NCBI GenBank assembly: GCA_934541105.1
Contig: CAKTDA010000004.1
Span: 186,001-250,000, forward strand
Reading direction: 5' to 3'
Length of the DNA: 64,000 nucleotides
Source of the DNA: an uncultured Luteitalea sp.
GTDB lineage: Bacteria; Acidobacteriota; Vicinamibacteria; Vicinamibacterales; Vicinamibacteraceae
In this document: positions 45,865 to 54,450 of the stretch, in pieces
How positions within the stretch are numbered: the stretch's first letter is position 1
How the letters are laid out: every line of letters starts with the position of its first letter
Translations under genes and position numbers: made by a program
The notes under the pieces: model-generated
The model's database searches: none
What the model was told of the DNA's origin: nothing
The model's input: only the letters and a program-made list of their open reading frames with translations

Positions 45865-46332
45865 GTGCTGGAAGTCAAAGCGCAGCTGCTGAAGAAGTTC
45901 GAAGACGAGATCTCCGCCCTGGATCGCGAGCTCAAGACCGAGCTCCCCAAGGAGATCCAGCGTGCGCGTGAGCTCGGCGACCTTCGCGAGAACGCCGAGT
46001 ACCAGGCCGCCAAGGAGCGCCAGACGTTCCTGCAGGCGCGCATCGGCATGCTGAAGAAGCGCATGGCCGACATCTCCCTCATCAACCTCGACCGGATCCC
46101 GCAGGGCAAGGTCGCGTTCGGCACCACCGTCACACTCCGGGAAGATGGCGACACGGTCGTCTACCAGCTGGTGATGCCCGAGGACGCGGACGCCGAGAAG
46201 GGCCTGATCTCGACTGCTTCCCCGATCGGCCGTGCGCTGCTCGGCAAGGAAGAAGGCGACGAGGTCACCGTGCCCACCCCCAATGGCCAGCGTGTCTTCG
46301 AGCTCGTCAAGCTCGTCACCATCCACGACTGA
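45865..46332 (+). CDS. greA: Transcription elongation factor GreA
   Basis: 155 aa. N-terminal coiled coil (about 1-75) with the tip acids in ARELGDLRENAEYQAAKERQ that reach into RNA polymerase and stimulate transcript cleavage, and a C-terminal FKBP-like domain (VAFGTTVTLREDGDT... SPIGRALLGKEEGDEVTVPTPNG). GTG 45865 (MLEVKAQLLKKFEDE) gives the normal length; starts further upstream would lie in the leader hairpin. The 3' end is overlapped by the next gene. Confidence 0.95.
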   Translation: MLEVKAQLLKKFEDEISALDRELKTELPKEIQRARELGDLRENAEYQAAKERQTFLQARIGMLKKRMADISLINLDRIPQGKVAFGTTVTLREDGDTVVYQLVMPEDADAEKGLISTASPIGRALLGKEEGDEVTVPTPNGQRVFELVKLVTIHD

Positions 46333-47788
46333 CGGATCGGCGGGCGCCGGCGGCACCACGCCGTACGCGCCACGCCTCCGCACCGCGCTCGTCTTCACGG
46401 GCACCGGGTCGGCTGGCGCCTACCACGCCGGCGTGATGAAGGCCCTCGCCGAGGCGGGCGTCAAGGTGGACCTCGTCGCCGGACGCGGCATGGGCGCGGC
46501 CAGCGCGATGCTGGCCGCCATCGACGGCGGCACGCGCCTCTGGCAGCCGACCGGTGTCTGGAGCGGCGCGCGCGCCGCGCACCTCTACGGCTGGCGGTTG
46601 CCCTGGCGCATCGTGGGCTGGGCGCTGGCCGCAAGCTTCGCGGTGCTCGCGCTGCCGATCGTCGTGCAGGCGCTCGCCGCCCTGCTGTATCCCCTGGCCT
46701 ACGCGCTGCAGTTGAGCGGGCTCGACGGCAACGGACGCCTCGCGCAGCTCTTCGTGGCGACGATCGCGGCCACGTTCCACCACGGTCTCTTCACACAGGT
46801 CATCCCGCGCATCGCCGTGCTCTCGCTGCTCGGCGCCGCCCTGTTCCTCGTCGCGGAGTACGTCCTGCGCGTGCGGCAACGCAGTCGTCGGCGCATCGAG
46901 GGACGGCCCTGGTGGATCGCGCTCGGCGCGCCGCTCGACGGCCATCGGGCCTACCGGCACTTCGCGCACGCGCTGTCGTCCGGTTCCACGTCAGGGACCG
47001 CGCAGGCGCCCGTGGACAGGCGCGACGCGAGCCGGCGGTATGCGGAGATGATTGCCGACGGGCTCGGCCAGCCCGGGTCGTCCGAACTGCTCTTCGTCGT
47101 CCACGACCTCGACACCCGGCGCGACCTCGTGTTCGCGGCGTTGCAGGAGCCGTGGCGCCGGCGCTTCTTCGGGGATGAAGCGGCCGGCGTCCGCGTCGAC
47201 GAAGTGGTGGACCTGCTCGGCCCGGGGCGGGACCTGGCCCTCGACGGGTTGTGCGCGGCGCTCGCCGTGCCGCTCGCCGCCGAGCCGCATCCCCTGACGT
47301 TCCCGCTCGAGAGTCCGTGGCGCGGCGAGACGCACCTGATGGCCGATCGGCCGGAGGCGCTCGTCCGCGTGCTCGAGGAAGTGTCGGCGGCCGGCGCCGA
47401 GCAGGTGATTCTCGTGAGCGCGGCCGCGCCGCTGCAGGGTCCGCACGGGCTCAGCGCCAGGCGTGCCGATCCGCGTGCATGGCTCGGGCAGGCGATCAGC
47501 GGACAGGAAAGCGCCAGCGCACGCGATGGCGCGACGGCGTTCTTCGATCGGTTCACGAGCGTGTACGAGATCCAGCCGGTGCACAACCCGCTCGGCCCGT
47601 TCGACATGGCCGGCACGCACGACCCGCGCTCGGACCGCCACGCCGTCGTCGCCGAACTCGTGCGGCGCGGGTACGATGACGCCTACGCGCAGTTCATCGT
47701 GCCCGTCGTCGGCGGCAGCGCCGAGGGGCTCGAGCATCAGTCCGCCGTCGTCACGGTGCCGGGCGTGGACGACCTGCCGCTCACGTGA
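46283..47788 (+). CDS. Patatin-like membrane protein lacking the catalytic serine
   Basis: About 501 aa. The patatin N-terminus is recognisable: FTGTGSAGAYHAGVMKALAEAGVKVDLVAGRGMGAASAM. Where active patatins have G-x-S-x-G, this has G-R-G-M-G, so the nucleophile is missing. Two or three membrane helices follow (about 105-135 and 170-195), then a soluble region with VVHDLDTRRDLVF and VVGGSAEGLEH. Probably not a lipase; perhaps a lipid-binding or scaffold role. Start uncertain: no start codon lies after the greA stop, so ATG 46283 or GTG 46292 inside greA (overlap 41-50 nt, different frame) must be used. Confidence 0.75.
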   Translation: MASVSSSSSSSSPSTTDGSAGAGGTTPYAPRLRTALVFTGTGSAGAYHAGVMKALAEAGVKVDLVAGRGMGAASAMLAAIDGGTRLWQPTGVWSGARAAHLYGWRLPWRIVGWALAASFAVLALPIVVQALAALLYPLAYALQLSGLDGNGRLAQLFVATIAATFHHGLFTQVIPRIAVLSLLGAALFLVAEYVLRVRQRSRRRIEGRPWWIALGAPLDGHRAYRHFAHALSSGSTSGTAQAPVDRRDASRRYAEMIADGLGQPGSSELLFVVHDLDTRRDLVFAALQEPWRRRFFGDEAAGVRVDEVVDLLGPGRDLALDGLCAALAVPLAAEPHPLTFPLESPWRGETHLMADRPEALVRVLEEVSAAGAEQVILVSAAAPLQGPHGLSARRADPRAWLGQAISGQESASARDGATAFFDRFTSVYEIQPVHNPLGPFDMAGTHDPRSDRHAVVAELVRRGYDDAYAQFIVPVVGGSAEGLEHQSAVVTVPGVDDLPLT

Positions 47789-47885
47789 GAGGCGCCATGT
47801 CGAGGGTGCCTGCCCGGCGCGCCACGCGCCTCGACGAGACCGCGATCGTTTCCAGTTCCCCGTGTTGCACCCGATTCGGAGACAC

Positions 47886-49061
47886 ATGAACACGCCTCGC
47901 AAGGGACTTGCCACTCGCCTCATCCACACCGCGGAGGGCGCGCAACCGGGTGCACTCCCGCTGACGACGCCGACCTACGAGACCACGACCTTCGTGTTCG
48001 CGTCGGCGGCGGCGCTGCAGGAGTACGTCGAGGGCGACCGTCAGCGCTTCTTCTATTCGCGCTACGAGAACCCGTCGCTGACGTCGCTCGAGGCAAAGCT
48101 CGCCGCGGCCGAGGACGCCGAGGCGGCGATGGTGTTCGGGTCGGGCATGGGCGCGATCGCGGCGACGCTGATCGGGCTGCTGTCGAGTGGCGACGAGGTG
48201 GTGTGCAGCGCGGCGATCTACGGCGGCACGCTGCACCTGCTGCAGTCGGTGCTGTCGCGGTTCGGCGTCACCACCCGGTTCGTGGAGCTCGACGACCTGC
48301 GCGATGCCGCGCGCGTGATTGGTCCGCAGACGAAGGTCGTGTGGTTCGAGTCGCCAATCAACCCGACGCTGCGCTGCCTCGACATCGCGCGCGTCGCGGC
48401 GGCCTGCCGAGCGGCCGGCGTGCTGTCGGTGATGGACAACACGTTCGCGACGCCGTACAACCAGCAGCCGCTGGCGCTCGGCGTGGACCTGGTGATGCAC
48501 AGCGCCACCAAGTACCTGAACGGCCACAGCGACGTCACGGCCGGCGCGATCATGGGCCCGCGCGCGCTCGTCGACAGGCTCGTGCCGGTGCGCAAGCTCG
48601 TGGGCGCGATGCTCGACCCGACGGCGGCCTCGCTCGTCAGCCGCGGCCTGAAGACGCTCGACGTCCGCATGGAGCGGCACAACGCCAATGCCCTGGGACT
48701 CGCGCGGGCGTTCGAGGGCGACCGCCGCATTGCCGCCGTGCGCTATCCGGGGCTCGCGAGCCACCCGGATCATGCGATCGCGGCGGCGCAGATGCGCGGC
48801 TTCGGCGGGATGGTGACGCTCGACCTCCCGGGCGGCTTCGAGGCGGCGGTCCGGTTCTTCAACCGCATCACGGTGTTCCAGCGCGCGGCGAGCCTCGGCG
48901 GCGTCGAGAGCCTGTGCAGCCTGCCGGTGCTGACCTCGCAGTACGGCTGGACCGACGAGCAACTGGCGCGCGCGCAGGTCACGCGCGGGATGGTCCGGCT
49001 CTCGGTGGGGATCGAGTCGCTCGACGACCTCGTCGCCGACGTCGATCAGGCGCTCGGCTGA
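47886..49061 (+). CDS. Trans-sulfuration family PLP enzyme (cystathionine gamma-synthase/lyase or methionine gamma-lyase type)
   Basis: 391 aa Cys/Met-metabolism enzyme. Seen: YSRYENPSLTSLEAKLAAAED, SGMGAIAATLIGLLSSGDEVV (cofactor phosphate), FESPINPTLRCLDI, DNTFATPYNQQPL, and HSATKYLNGHSDVTAG with the Schiff-base Lys. C-terminal SLGGVESLCSLPV and RLSVGIESLDDL are typical. Members act on cystathionine, O-acyl-homoserine or methionine; sequence alone does not separate these. ATG 47886 gives MNTPRKGLATRLIHT. The 97-bp gap upstream holds nothing I recognise. Confidence 0.9.
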   Translation: MNTPRKGLATRLIHTAEGAQPGALPLTTPTYETTTFVFASAAALQEYVEGDRQRFFYSRYENPSLTSLEAKLAAAEDAEAAMVFGSGMGAIAATLIGLLSSGDEVVCSAAIYGGTLHLLQSVLSRFGVTTRFVELDDLRDAARVIGPQTKVVWFESPINPTLRCLDIARVAAACRAAGVLSVMDNTFATPYNQQPLALGVDLVMHSATKYLNGHSDVTAGAIMGPRALVDRLVPVRKLVGAMLDPTAASLVSRGLKTLDVRMERHNANALGLARAFEGDRRIAAVRYPGLASHPDHAIAAAQMRGFGGMVTLDLPGGFEAAVRFFNRITVFQRAASLGGVESLCSLPVLTSQYGWTDEQLARAQVTRGMVRLSVGIESLDDLVADVDQALG

Positions 49062-49065
49062 CCGA

Positions 49066-50511
49066 TCAGGAGTGCGTGGTGACCAGCGCGGTGCTGGTCT
49101 TCTCGTCCTTGCGCGCCACGGCCGTCTCGTGGATGAACTGCTCGGCGAGGGTCGCGATCGCCGCGTTGACCTGGCGCGGTGTCCGGGCGCCGTAGCGCGC
49201 GGTGAACGCCGCGAGCGGCACGACGGCCTTTGCCATCGCCCGATGGCCGCCCGCGCTGCCGATCTCGCCGAAGTACTTGCGCACGAACTCGCCGGCATTG
49301 CGCGAGTACCCCAGGTTGCGCACCGAGAGCACGAGCGTGTCGTTCACGACGCCGGTGACGAAGGTCCACTTGATTTCCTCGAGCTGCAGGAAGAAATCGG
49401 CGGTGTAGGTGATGAAGTCCTCGCGCGGCACGTCGCCGAGGCTCGCAAAGAACAGGTCGGTGCGCAGCTCGCTGTCGGCAAGGCCCTTCACCACGGCCTG
49501 GAGGCGCTCGAGGGTGATGTCGGCGCCTTCCATCTTGCGGATCAGCGCGGCGTCGGCGAGGGGATAGAGGTACGTGAACGCGTCGAGGTCCTGCCGGTTC
49601 GTGTGGCGCGCGAAGAACAGCGTGTCGGACTTGATGGCGTAGAGCATTGCCGTCGCCACGCGCTCGGAGACGTTCATGTCCACCGCGCGCAGGTGCTCGG
49701 TCAGGATGGTGCTCGTCGAGCCGTAGTCGGCGCGGATGTCCTTGAAGACGGCGCTGTAGCCGGGTTGCTCGGGGTGATGGTCCACCACGAGGTCCACGTG
49801 GGGCAGCTGGCTGCCGAAGTAGTGGGGCTGCACGTCCACCGTGGCCACGCGATCGAAGCTCGCGAACTGCGCGGGCTCGATGCGCTCGACCTGGATGTCG
49901 AGCAGGTGCGCCATGCGCACGTTCTCGGGGCGGCTCACGCCCTGCACGGCGCCGATGATGGCCGTGGTCTTCGTGCGGCGCAGCAGGTTGCGCAGCGCGA
50001 GGCCGCTCGCCAGGGCATCCGGGTCCGGCTCGTTGTGAAGCAGGATCAGCACGCGGTCGGCGTCGGCGAAGTACCGCTGGTACTGGAGCACCCGGGCGCG
50101 GGTGGCGCTGCGTTCGAGCTCGGCGTGCAGCTGCGGCGCGAGCAGCTGCGCCAGCGTCAGCGTGAACACGTCCGGGAAGGCCGCCTTCACTTCTTCCGCG
50201 CGCCGCGTGCTGGCGCCCGTGGACACGACGTAGGTGAGCGTGCCGCCGGCATCACGCACCGCGCCGATGAGCCGCTTCAGGCTCCTGCGGCCCGTGTCCT
50301 CGACGATGACGCAGGTGCTCGGCGTCAGGTCGACCTTGACGTAGGAATCGCAGCGGGTGCAGTCGGAGACCGTGGCGCGGAGCCCCTCGTCGATGAGACG
50401 ACGGGCGAGCGGGCGGCTCTCGACGAGGAATTCGACGTCGAAGCTCGGACTGAGCACCTGATGAAGGGTGCGCATGACGAGCTCGTTCTGACAGACAGCC
50501 AGACACTTCAT
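49066..50511 (-). CDS. DHH/DHHA1 phosphoesterase with N-terminal TrkA-N-like domain
   Basis: 481 aa. N-terminal 150 residues look like a nucleotide-binding RCK/TrkA-N fold (MKCLAVCQNELVMRTLHQVLSP..., VIVEDTGRRSLKRLIGAVRDAGGTL). The DHH part begins with LLHNEPDPDALASGLALRNLL, then VATVDVQPHYF and VVDHHPEQPG for Mn2+ binding; the DHHA1 part has GSAGGHRAMAKAVV. Related NrnA-type enzymes degrade nanoRNA or dephosphorylate pAp or cyclic dinucleotides. Start ATG 50511; TATACT at 50567-50562 (minus) is a likely -10. Converges on the PLP-enzyme gene with a 4-bp gap. Confidence 0.88.
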   Translation of the reverse strand: MKCLAVCQNELVMRTLHQVLSPSFDVEFLVESRPLARRLIDEGLRATVSDCTRCDSYVKVDLTPSTCVIVEDTGRRSLKRLIGAVRDAGGTLTYVVSTGASTRRAEEVKAAFPDVFTLTLAQLLAPQLHAELERSATRARVLQYQRYFADADRVLILLHNEPDPDALASGLALRNLLRRTKTTAIIGAVQGVSRPENVRMAHLLDIQVERIEPAQFASFDRVATVDVQPHYFGSQLPHVDLVVDHHPEQPGYSAVFKDIRADYGSTSTILTEHLRAVDMNVSERVATAMLYAIKSDTLFFARHTNRQDLDAFTYLYPLADAALIRKMEGADITLERLQAVVKGLADSELRTDLFFASLGDVPREDFITYTADFFLQLEEIKWTFVTGVVNDTLVLSVRNLGYSRNAGEFVRKYFGEIGSAGGHRAMAKAVVPLAAFTARYGARTPRQVNAAIATLAEQFIHETAVARKDEKTSTALVTTHS

Positions 50512-50637
50512 GGGTGTGACCGGTGGACTGCGGCACGGCAGCCCCGCCGGGCCAAACTCCGAGTATACCCTCCGGCGAGGAATCGGCAACCGGGGCCCCT
50601 GGCACGAGGGTGTATGCTGGGCGCCTCGGGGGATCGT
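50512..50637. promoter_or_regulatory. Divergent promoter region of the DHH and VWFA genes
   Basis: Minus strand TATACT (50567-50562) serves the DHH gene with a leader of about 45 nt. Plus strand TATGCT (50613-50618) lies 19 bases before the VWFA ATG 50638. No clear -35 for either. Confidence 0.45.
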
Positions 50638-51573
50638 ATGACGCGCATGGTCTTCACGGCCTGCCTGCTGGCCATGGTTTCAGCCAGCCCGGCCGTTGCC
50701 CAGGTATTCCGCAGCGGCGTGGAAACCGTCCGACTCGGCGTCGCCGTCGTGGACCGTGAGGGCCAGCCCGTCACGGTGCTCGGCCGGGACGACTTCATCG
50801 TCTTCGAGGACGGCAAGCGCCAGTCCCTCCAGTTGTTCTCGGCGGGGGAGCAGGAGGAGGCGGAGCGGCAGCCGCTGCACATCGGGCTGCTCTTCGACAC
50901 GTCGGGCAGCATGGCGTCGGACCTCCGCCTGGCGCGCTCGGCGGCCGTGAAGTTCTGCAACATGCTGCAGCGGGCCGAGGACATCACCCTCGTGGACTTC
51001 GACACCGAGGTCCGGGTCGCGCGCTTCAGCCAGAACGACTTCCCGCTGTTCGTCGAGCGGCTCCGCAACCGCAAGCCCGACGGCTGGACGGCGCTCTACG
51101 ACGCGCTCGGCCTCTACCTGGATGGCACGTCCTTCCAGCAGGGCGAGAAGGTCATGGTGGCGTACACCGACGGCGGCGACACGCGCAGCGTGATGTCCTA
51201 CAGCGACGCCCTGACCGCGCTCCGCGCCTCGGACGTCACCATCTACATCGTCGGCTTCCTGCAGAACCAGGGGGCGCGCGAGAAGCTGGAACAGCGGATG
51301 CGCCTGACGCAGCTTGCCGAGACCACCGGCGGGCTGGCGTTCTTCCCGAGCACGGAGAAGGAGATCGACGAGGCCTACGTGCAGGTGCTCGGCGACATCA
51401 ACGCGCGCTACCTGCTCGGCTACGTGTCGTCGAACACGGCCAACGACGGCGCGTGGCGCAAGCTCGACATCCGGCTCACGCGGCCGGAGCTGAAGGCGGC
51501 AAAGGTGCGGGCCCGGAAGGGCTACTTCGCGATCATGCGGCCAGACGACGCGACGGATCTGCCGGAGCCGTAG
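50638..51573 (+). CDS. Secreted VWFA-domain protein (acidobacterial type)
   Basis: 311 aa. Signal peptide MTRMVFTACLLAMVSASPAVAQ; a short beta-domain (ETVRLGVAVVDREGQPVTVLGRDDFIVFEDGKRQ) precedes a von Willebrand A domain with MIDAS motif DTSGSM (about 93-98) and TDGGD later. The C-terminus INARYLLGYVSSNTANDGAWRKLDIRL is characteristic of the acidobacterial VWFA-related family. Likely a periplasmic metal-dependent adhesion or assembly protein; partner unknown. Confidence 0.88.
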   Translation: MTRMVFTACLLAMVSASPAVAQVFRSGVETVRLGVAVVDREGQPVTVLGRDDFIVFEDGKRQSLQLFSAGEQEEAERQPLHIGLLFDTSGSMASDLRLARSAAVKFCNMLQRAEDITLVDFDTEVRVARFSQNDFPLFVERLRNRKPDGWTALYDALGLYLDGTSFQQGEKVMVAYTDGGDTRSVMSYSDALTALRASDVTIYIVGFLQNQGAREKLEQRMRLTQLAETTGGLAFFPSTEKEIDEAYVQVLGDINARYLLGYVSSNTANDGAWRKLDIRLTRPELKAAKVRARKGYFAIMRPDDATDLPEP

Positions 51574-51581
51574 GGCGGCAA

Positions 51582-51590
51582 TGGTACGAT
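51582..51590 (+). promoter_or_regulatory. uvrB extended -10 promoter
   Basis: TGGTACGAT fits TGnTAnnnT and is nearly the same as the greA element (TGGTAAGAT). Leader about 20 nt to ATG 51619. No LexA box is recognisable. Confidence 0.45.
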
Positions 51591-51618
51591 CCGCGGGATT
51601 GGTGTCCTGCCCGCGCTC

Positions 51619-53643
51619 ATGCCATCCACCTACGATCGCTTCCAGCTGGTCTCGTCGTTCGAACTGCGAGGCGACCAGCCGCGGGCGATCGAGGAACTCG
51701 TCAGCGGGCTCGAGCGCGGCGACACCTTCCAGACGCTGCTCGGCGTCACGGGATCGGGCAAGACGTTCACGATGGCGCACACGATCGCGCGGGTGAACCG
51801 CCCCGCGCTCGTGATGGTCCACAACAAGACCCTCGCCGCCCAGCTCTACCAGGAGTTCAAGCGCTTCTTCCCGCACAACGCCGTCGAGTACTTCGTCTCC
51901 TACTACGACTACTACCAGCCCGAGGCCTACATGCCGGCCACGGACTCGTACATCGAGAAGGAGGCGATCATCAACGACGAGATCGACCGGATGCGGCTCT
52001 CGGCGACGCGGTCGCTGTTCGAGCGGCGCGACGTGATCATCGTGTCGAGCGTGTCGTGCATCTACGGCCTCGGCTCTCCCGAGGCGTACTACGGCCTGAT
52101 GCTGCCGCTCGAGCGCGGCCAGGCGATCGGCCGCGACCAGATCCTCCGCACGCTCGTCGAGATCCAGTACGAGCGCAACGACGTCGACTTCGCGCGCGGC
52201 ACGTTCAGGGTCCGCGGCGACGTCATCGAGGTCCACCCGTCGTACGAGGAGCATGCGGTCCGGATCGAGCTGTTCGGTGACGAGGTCGACGAGCTCTCGA
52301 CGATCGACCCGCTGACCGGCGGCACGATCAGGCGCCACGACAAGGTCGCCATCTACCCGAAGAGCCATTTCGTCACGTCGCGCGACCGCACGAAGATCGC
52401 GATCGAGAGCATCAAGGCCGAACTCGTGGAGCGCCGGACGGACCTCGAACGCGAGGGACGCCTGCTCGAGGCGCAGCGCCTGCACCAGCGGACGATGTTC
52501 GACCTCGCGATGATGCAGGAGATCGGCTACTGCCACGGGATCGAGAACTACGCGCGCCACCTGACCGGGCGGCCGCCGGGCGCGCCCCCGCCGACGCTGC
52601 TCGACTACCTGCCGGCCGACGCGCTGACGATCGTCGACGAGAGCCACCAGACCATCCCGCAGATCCGCGGGATGTACCACGGCGACCGCTCGCGCAAGGA
52701 AGTGCTCGTCGAGCACGGCTTCCGCCTGCCCTCGGCACTCGACAACCGGCCGTTGAACTTCGACGAGTGGAAGGCGCGCGTCGGGCAGCAGGTGTTCGTG
52801 AGCGCGACGCCCGGCCCCTACGAGCTGACGACGTCGGCCGGCGTGGTCGTGGAGCAGATCGTCAGGCCGACGGGGCTGCTCGACCCCGAGATCGACATCA
52901 GGCCGGTGCGGGGGCAGGTCGACGACCTGCTGGCCGAGATCCGGCACCGCGTGGACCTTGGCGAGCGCGTGCTCGTGACGACGCTCACAAAGCGGATGTC
53001 CGAGGACCTGACGCAGTACTATCACGAGCTCGGCGTGCGTGTGCGGTACCTGCACAGCGACATCGACACGCTCGAACGCATCGAGATCCTGCGCGACCTG
53101 CGGCGCGGCGCGTTCGACGTGCTGGTGGGCATCAACCTGCTGCGCGAGGGCCTCGACCTGCCGGAGGTCTCGCTCGTGGCCGTGCTCGACGCCGACAAGG
53201 AAGGCTTCCTGCGATCGAGCGGATCGTTGATCCAGACGGTCGGCCGCGCGGCGCGGCACGTCAACGGGCGTGCGATCTTCTATGCCGACACCGTGACCGA
53301 CTCCATGCGCCGCTGCATCGACGAGACCACCCGCCGCCGGGCCGTGCAGGAGGCGTACAACGCCGAGCACGGCATCACGCCGACGAGCGTCCGCCGGGAG
53401 ATCGACGACGGCATGGGCTCGATCGAGGAGCACGACTACCTGACCGTGCCGGTCGAGCGGTCACCGGCGATGGCCTTCGGATCCGAGGGCGAACTCGCCC
53501 GGCACGTCCAGCGGCTCGAGGCCGACATGCGGGCCGCCGCGGCCAACCTCGAGTTCGAGAAGGCTGCCGCCATCCGCGATCAGCTCAAGACGCTGCGCCA
53601 GCCTGGCCTGGCGCTCGCCGGCGTGGAGGCGCCGGGGGCCTGA
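51619..53643 (+). CDS. uvrB: Excinuclease ABC subunit B
   Basis: 674 aa nucleotide-excision-repair helicase. Walker A LLGVTGSGKTFTMA, beta-hairpin YYDYYQPEAYMPATDSYIEKE that inserts at the lesion, DESHQTIPQIRGMY, helicase motifs LVTTLTKRMSEDLT and QTVGRAARHVNG, and a C-terminal UVR motif (about 620-655, EADMRAAAANLEFEKAAAIRDQL) that binds UvrC. Full length. Followed by mlaE after 31 bp. Confidence 0.97.
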   Translation: MPSTYDRFQLVSSFELRGDQPRAIEELVSGLERGDTFQTLLGVTGSGKTFTMAHTIARVNRPALVMVHNKTLAAQLYQEFKRFFPHNAVEYFVSYYDYYQPEAYMPATDSYIEKEAIINDEIDRMRLSATRSLFERRDVIIVSSVSCIYGLGSPEAYYGLMLPLERGQAIGRDQILRTLVEIQYERNDVDFARGTFRVRGDVIEVHPSYEEHAVRIELFGDEVDELSTIDPLTGGTIRRHDKVAIYPKSHFVTSRDRTKIAIESIKAELVERRTDLEREGRLLEAQRLHQRTMFDLAMMQEIGYCHGIENYARHLTGRPPGAPPPTLLDYLPADALTIVDESHQTIPQIRGMYHGDRSRKEVLVEHGFRLPSALDNRPLNFDEWKARVGQQVFVSATPGPYELTTSAGVVVEQIVRPTGLLDPEIDIRPVRGQVDDLLAEIRHRVDLGERVLVTTLTKRMSEDLTQYYHELGVRVRYLHSDIDTLERIEILRDLRRGAFDVLVGINLLREGLDLPEVSLVAVLDADKEGFLRSSGSLIQTVGRAARHVNGRAIFYADTVTDSMRRCIDETTRRRAVQEAYNAEHGITPTSVRREIDDGMGSIEEHDYLTVPVERSPAMAFGSEGELARHVQRLEADMRAAAANLEFEKAAAIRDQLKTLRQPGLALAGVEAPGA

Positions 53644-53674
53644 GCGTCGTCACGACGCGCCGCCACCAACCTGC

Positions 53675-54448
53675 ATGGCACCCATCCTGACGCAGTGGGC
53701 CAAGGACGTCGTCTTCCAGGTCCAGGAGTACGTGAAGATGTGCGCGGCGCTCGGCCGCGGCCTCGTCACGCGCCCGGTCTACGTCCGCGACATCGTCGAG
53801 CAGCTCGACGCGATTGGCGTCGGGTCGCTGACGGTCGTGCTGCTCACGGGCGGGTTCACCGGCGCCGTGCTGGCGCTGCAGTCGGGGATGACGCTCGATC
53901 AGTTCGGCGCCCGGTCCGTGGTCGGCCGGCTCGTGAGCGCCTCGATGGTCAAGGAACTCGGGCCGGTGCTGACGGCGCTGATGGTCACCGGCCGCGTGGG
54001 GTCCGGCATCGCGGCCGAACTCGGATCGATGGCGGTGACCGACCAGTTGAACGCGCTGCGCGCGCTCGGCACCGACCCGATCCGCAAGCTGGCCGTGCCA
54101 CGCGTGGTGGCCGGCGTGGTGATGGTGCCGATCCTGACGGTGATCTCGGACTTCGTGGGCATCCTCGGCGCGTGGGTGATCACCACCACGCAGCTGCGGG
54201 TGGCGTCGAGCGTGTACTGGAACTCGGTGGTCGACGCGCTCTACATCCAGGACATCTGGATGGGGCTCATCAAGCCGGTCGCGCTGGGGTTCGCGATCGT
54301 CAGCATCGCCTGCTTCGTGGGCATGCGGACGACGGGCGGCACCCAGGGCGTCGGCCGCAGCACGACGCAGGCGGTGGTCGCGGGGTCGGTGGCGGTCCTC
54401 GTGCTCGACTTCATCATCACCAAGCTGCTGATCTCGGTGATGTACTGA
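53675..54448 (+). CDS. mlaE: MlaE family ABC transporter permease
   Basis: 257 aa with about five membrane helices. Family features: GGFTGAVLALQSGMTLDQFGA, MVKELGPVLTALMVTGRVGSGIAAELGSM, and GTDPIRKLAVPRVVAG. Permease of a phospholipid transport system between inner and outer membrane; acts with MlaF and MlaD that follow. Two bases separate it from mlaF. Confidence 0.93.
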   Translation: MAPILTQWAKDVVFQVQEYVKMCAALGRGLVTRPVYVRDIVEQLDAIGVGSLTVVLLTGGFTGAVLALQSGMTLDQFGARSVVGRLVSASMVKELGPVLTALMVTGRVGSGIAAELGSMAVTDQLNALRALGTDPIRKLAVPRVVAGVVMVPILTVISDFVGILGAWVITTTQLRVASSVYWNSVVDALYIQDIWMGLIKPVALGFAIVSIACFVGMRTTGGTQGVGRSTTQAVVAGSVAVLVLDFIITKLLISVMY

Positions 54449-54450
54449 CG

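Noticed and set aside
46161..46404. Frameshift joining greA and the patatin-like gene into one protein
   Set aside because: GreA ends normally at its usual length with an intact C-terminal domain, so an overlap of two genes is more likely than a broken fusion.
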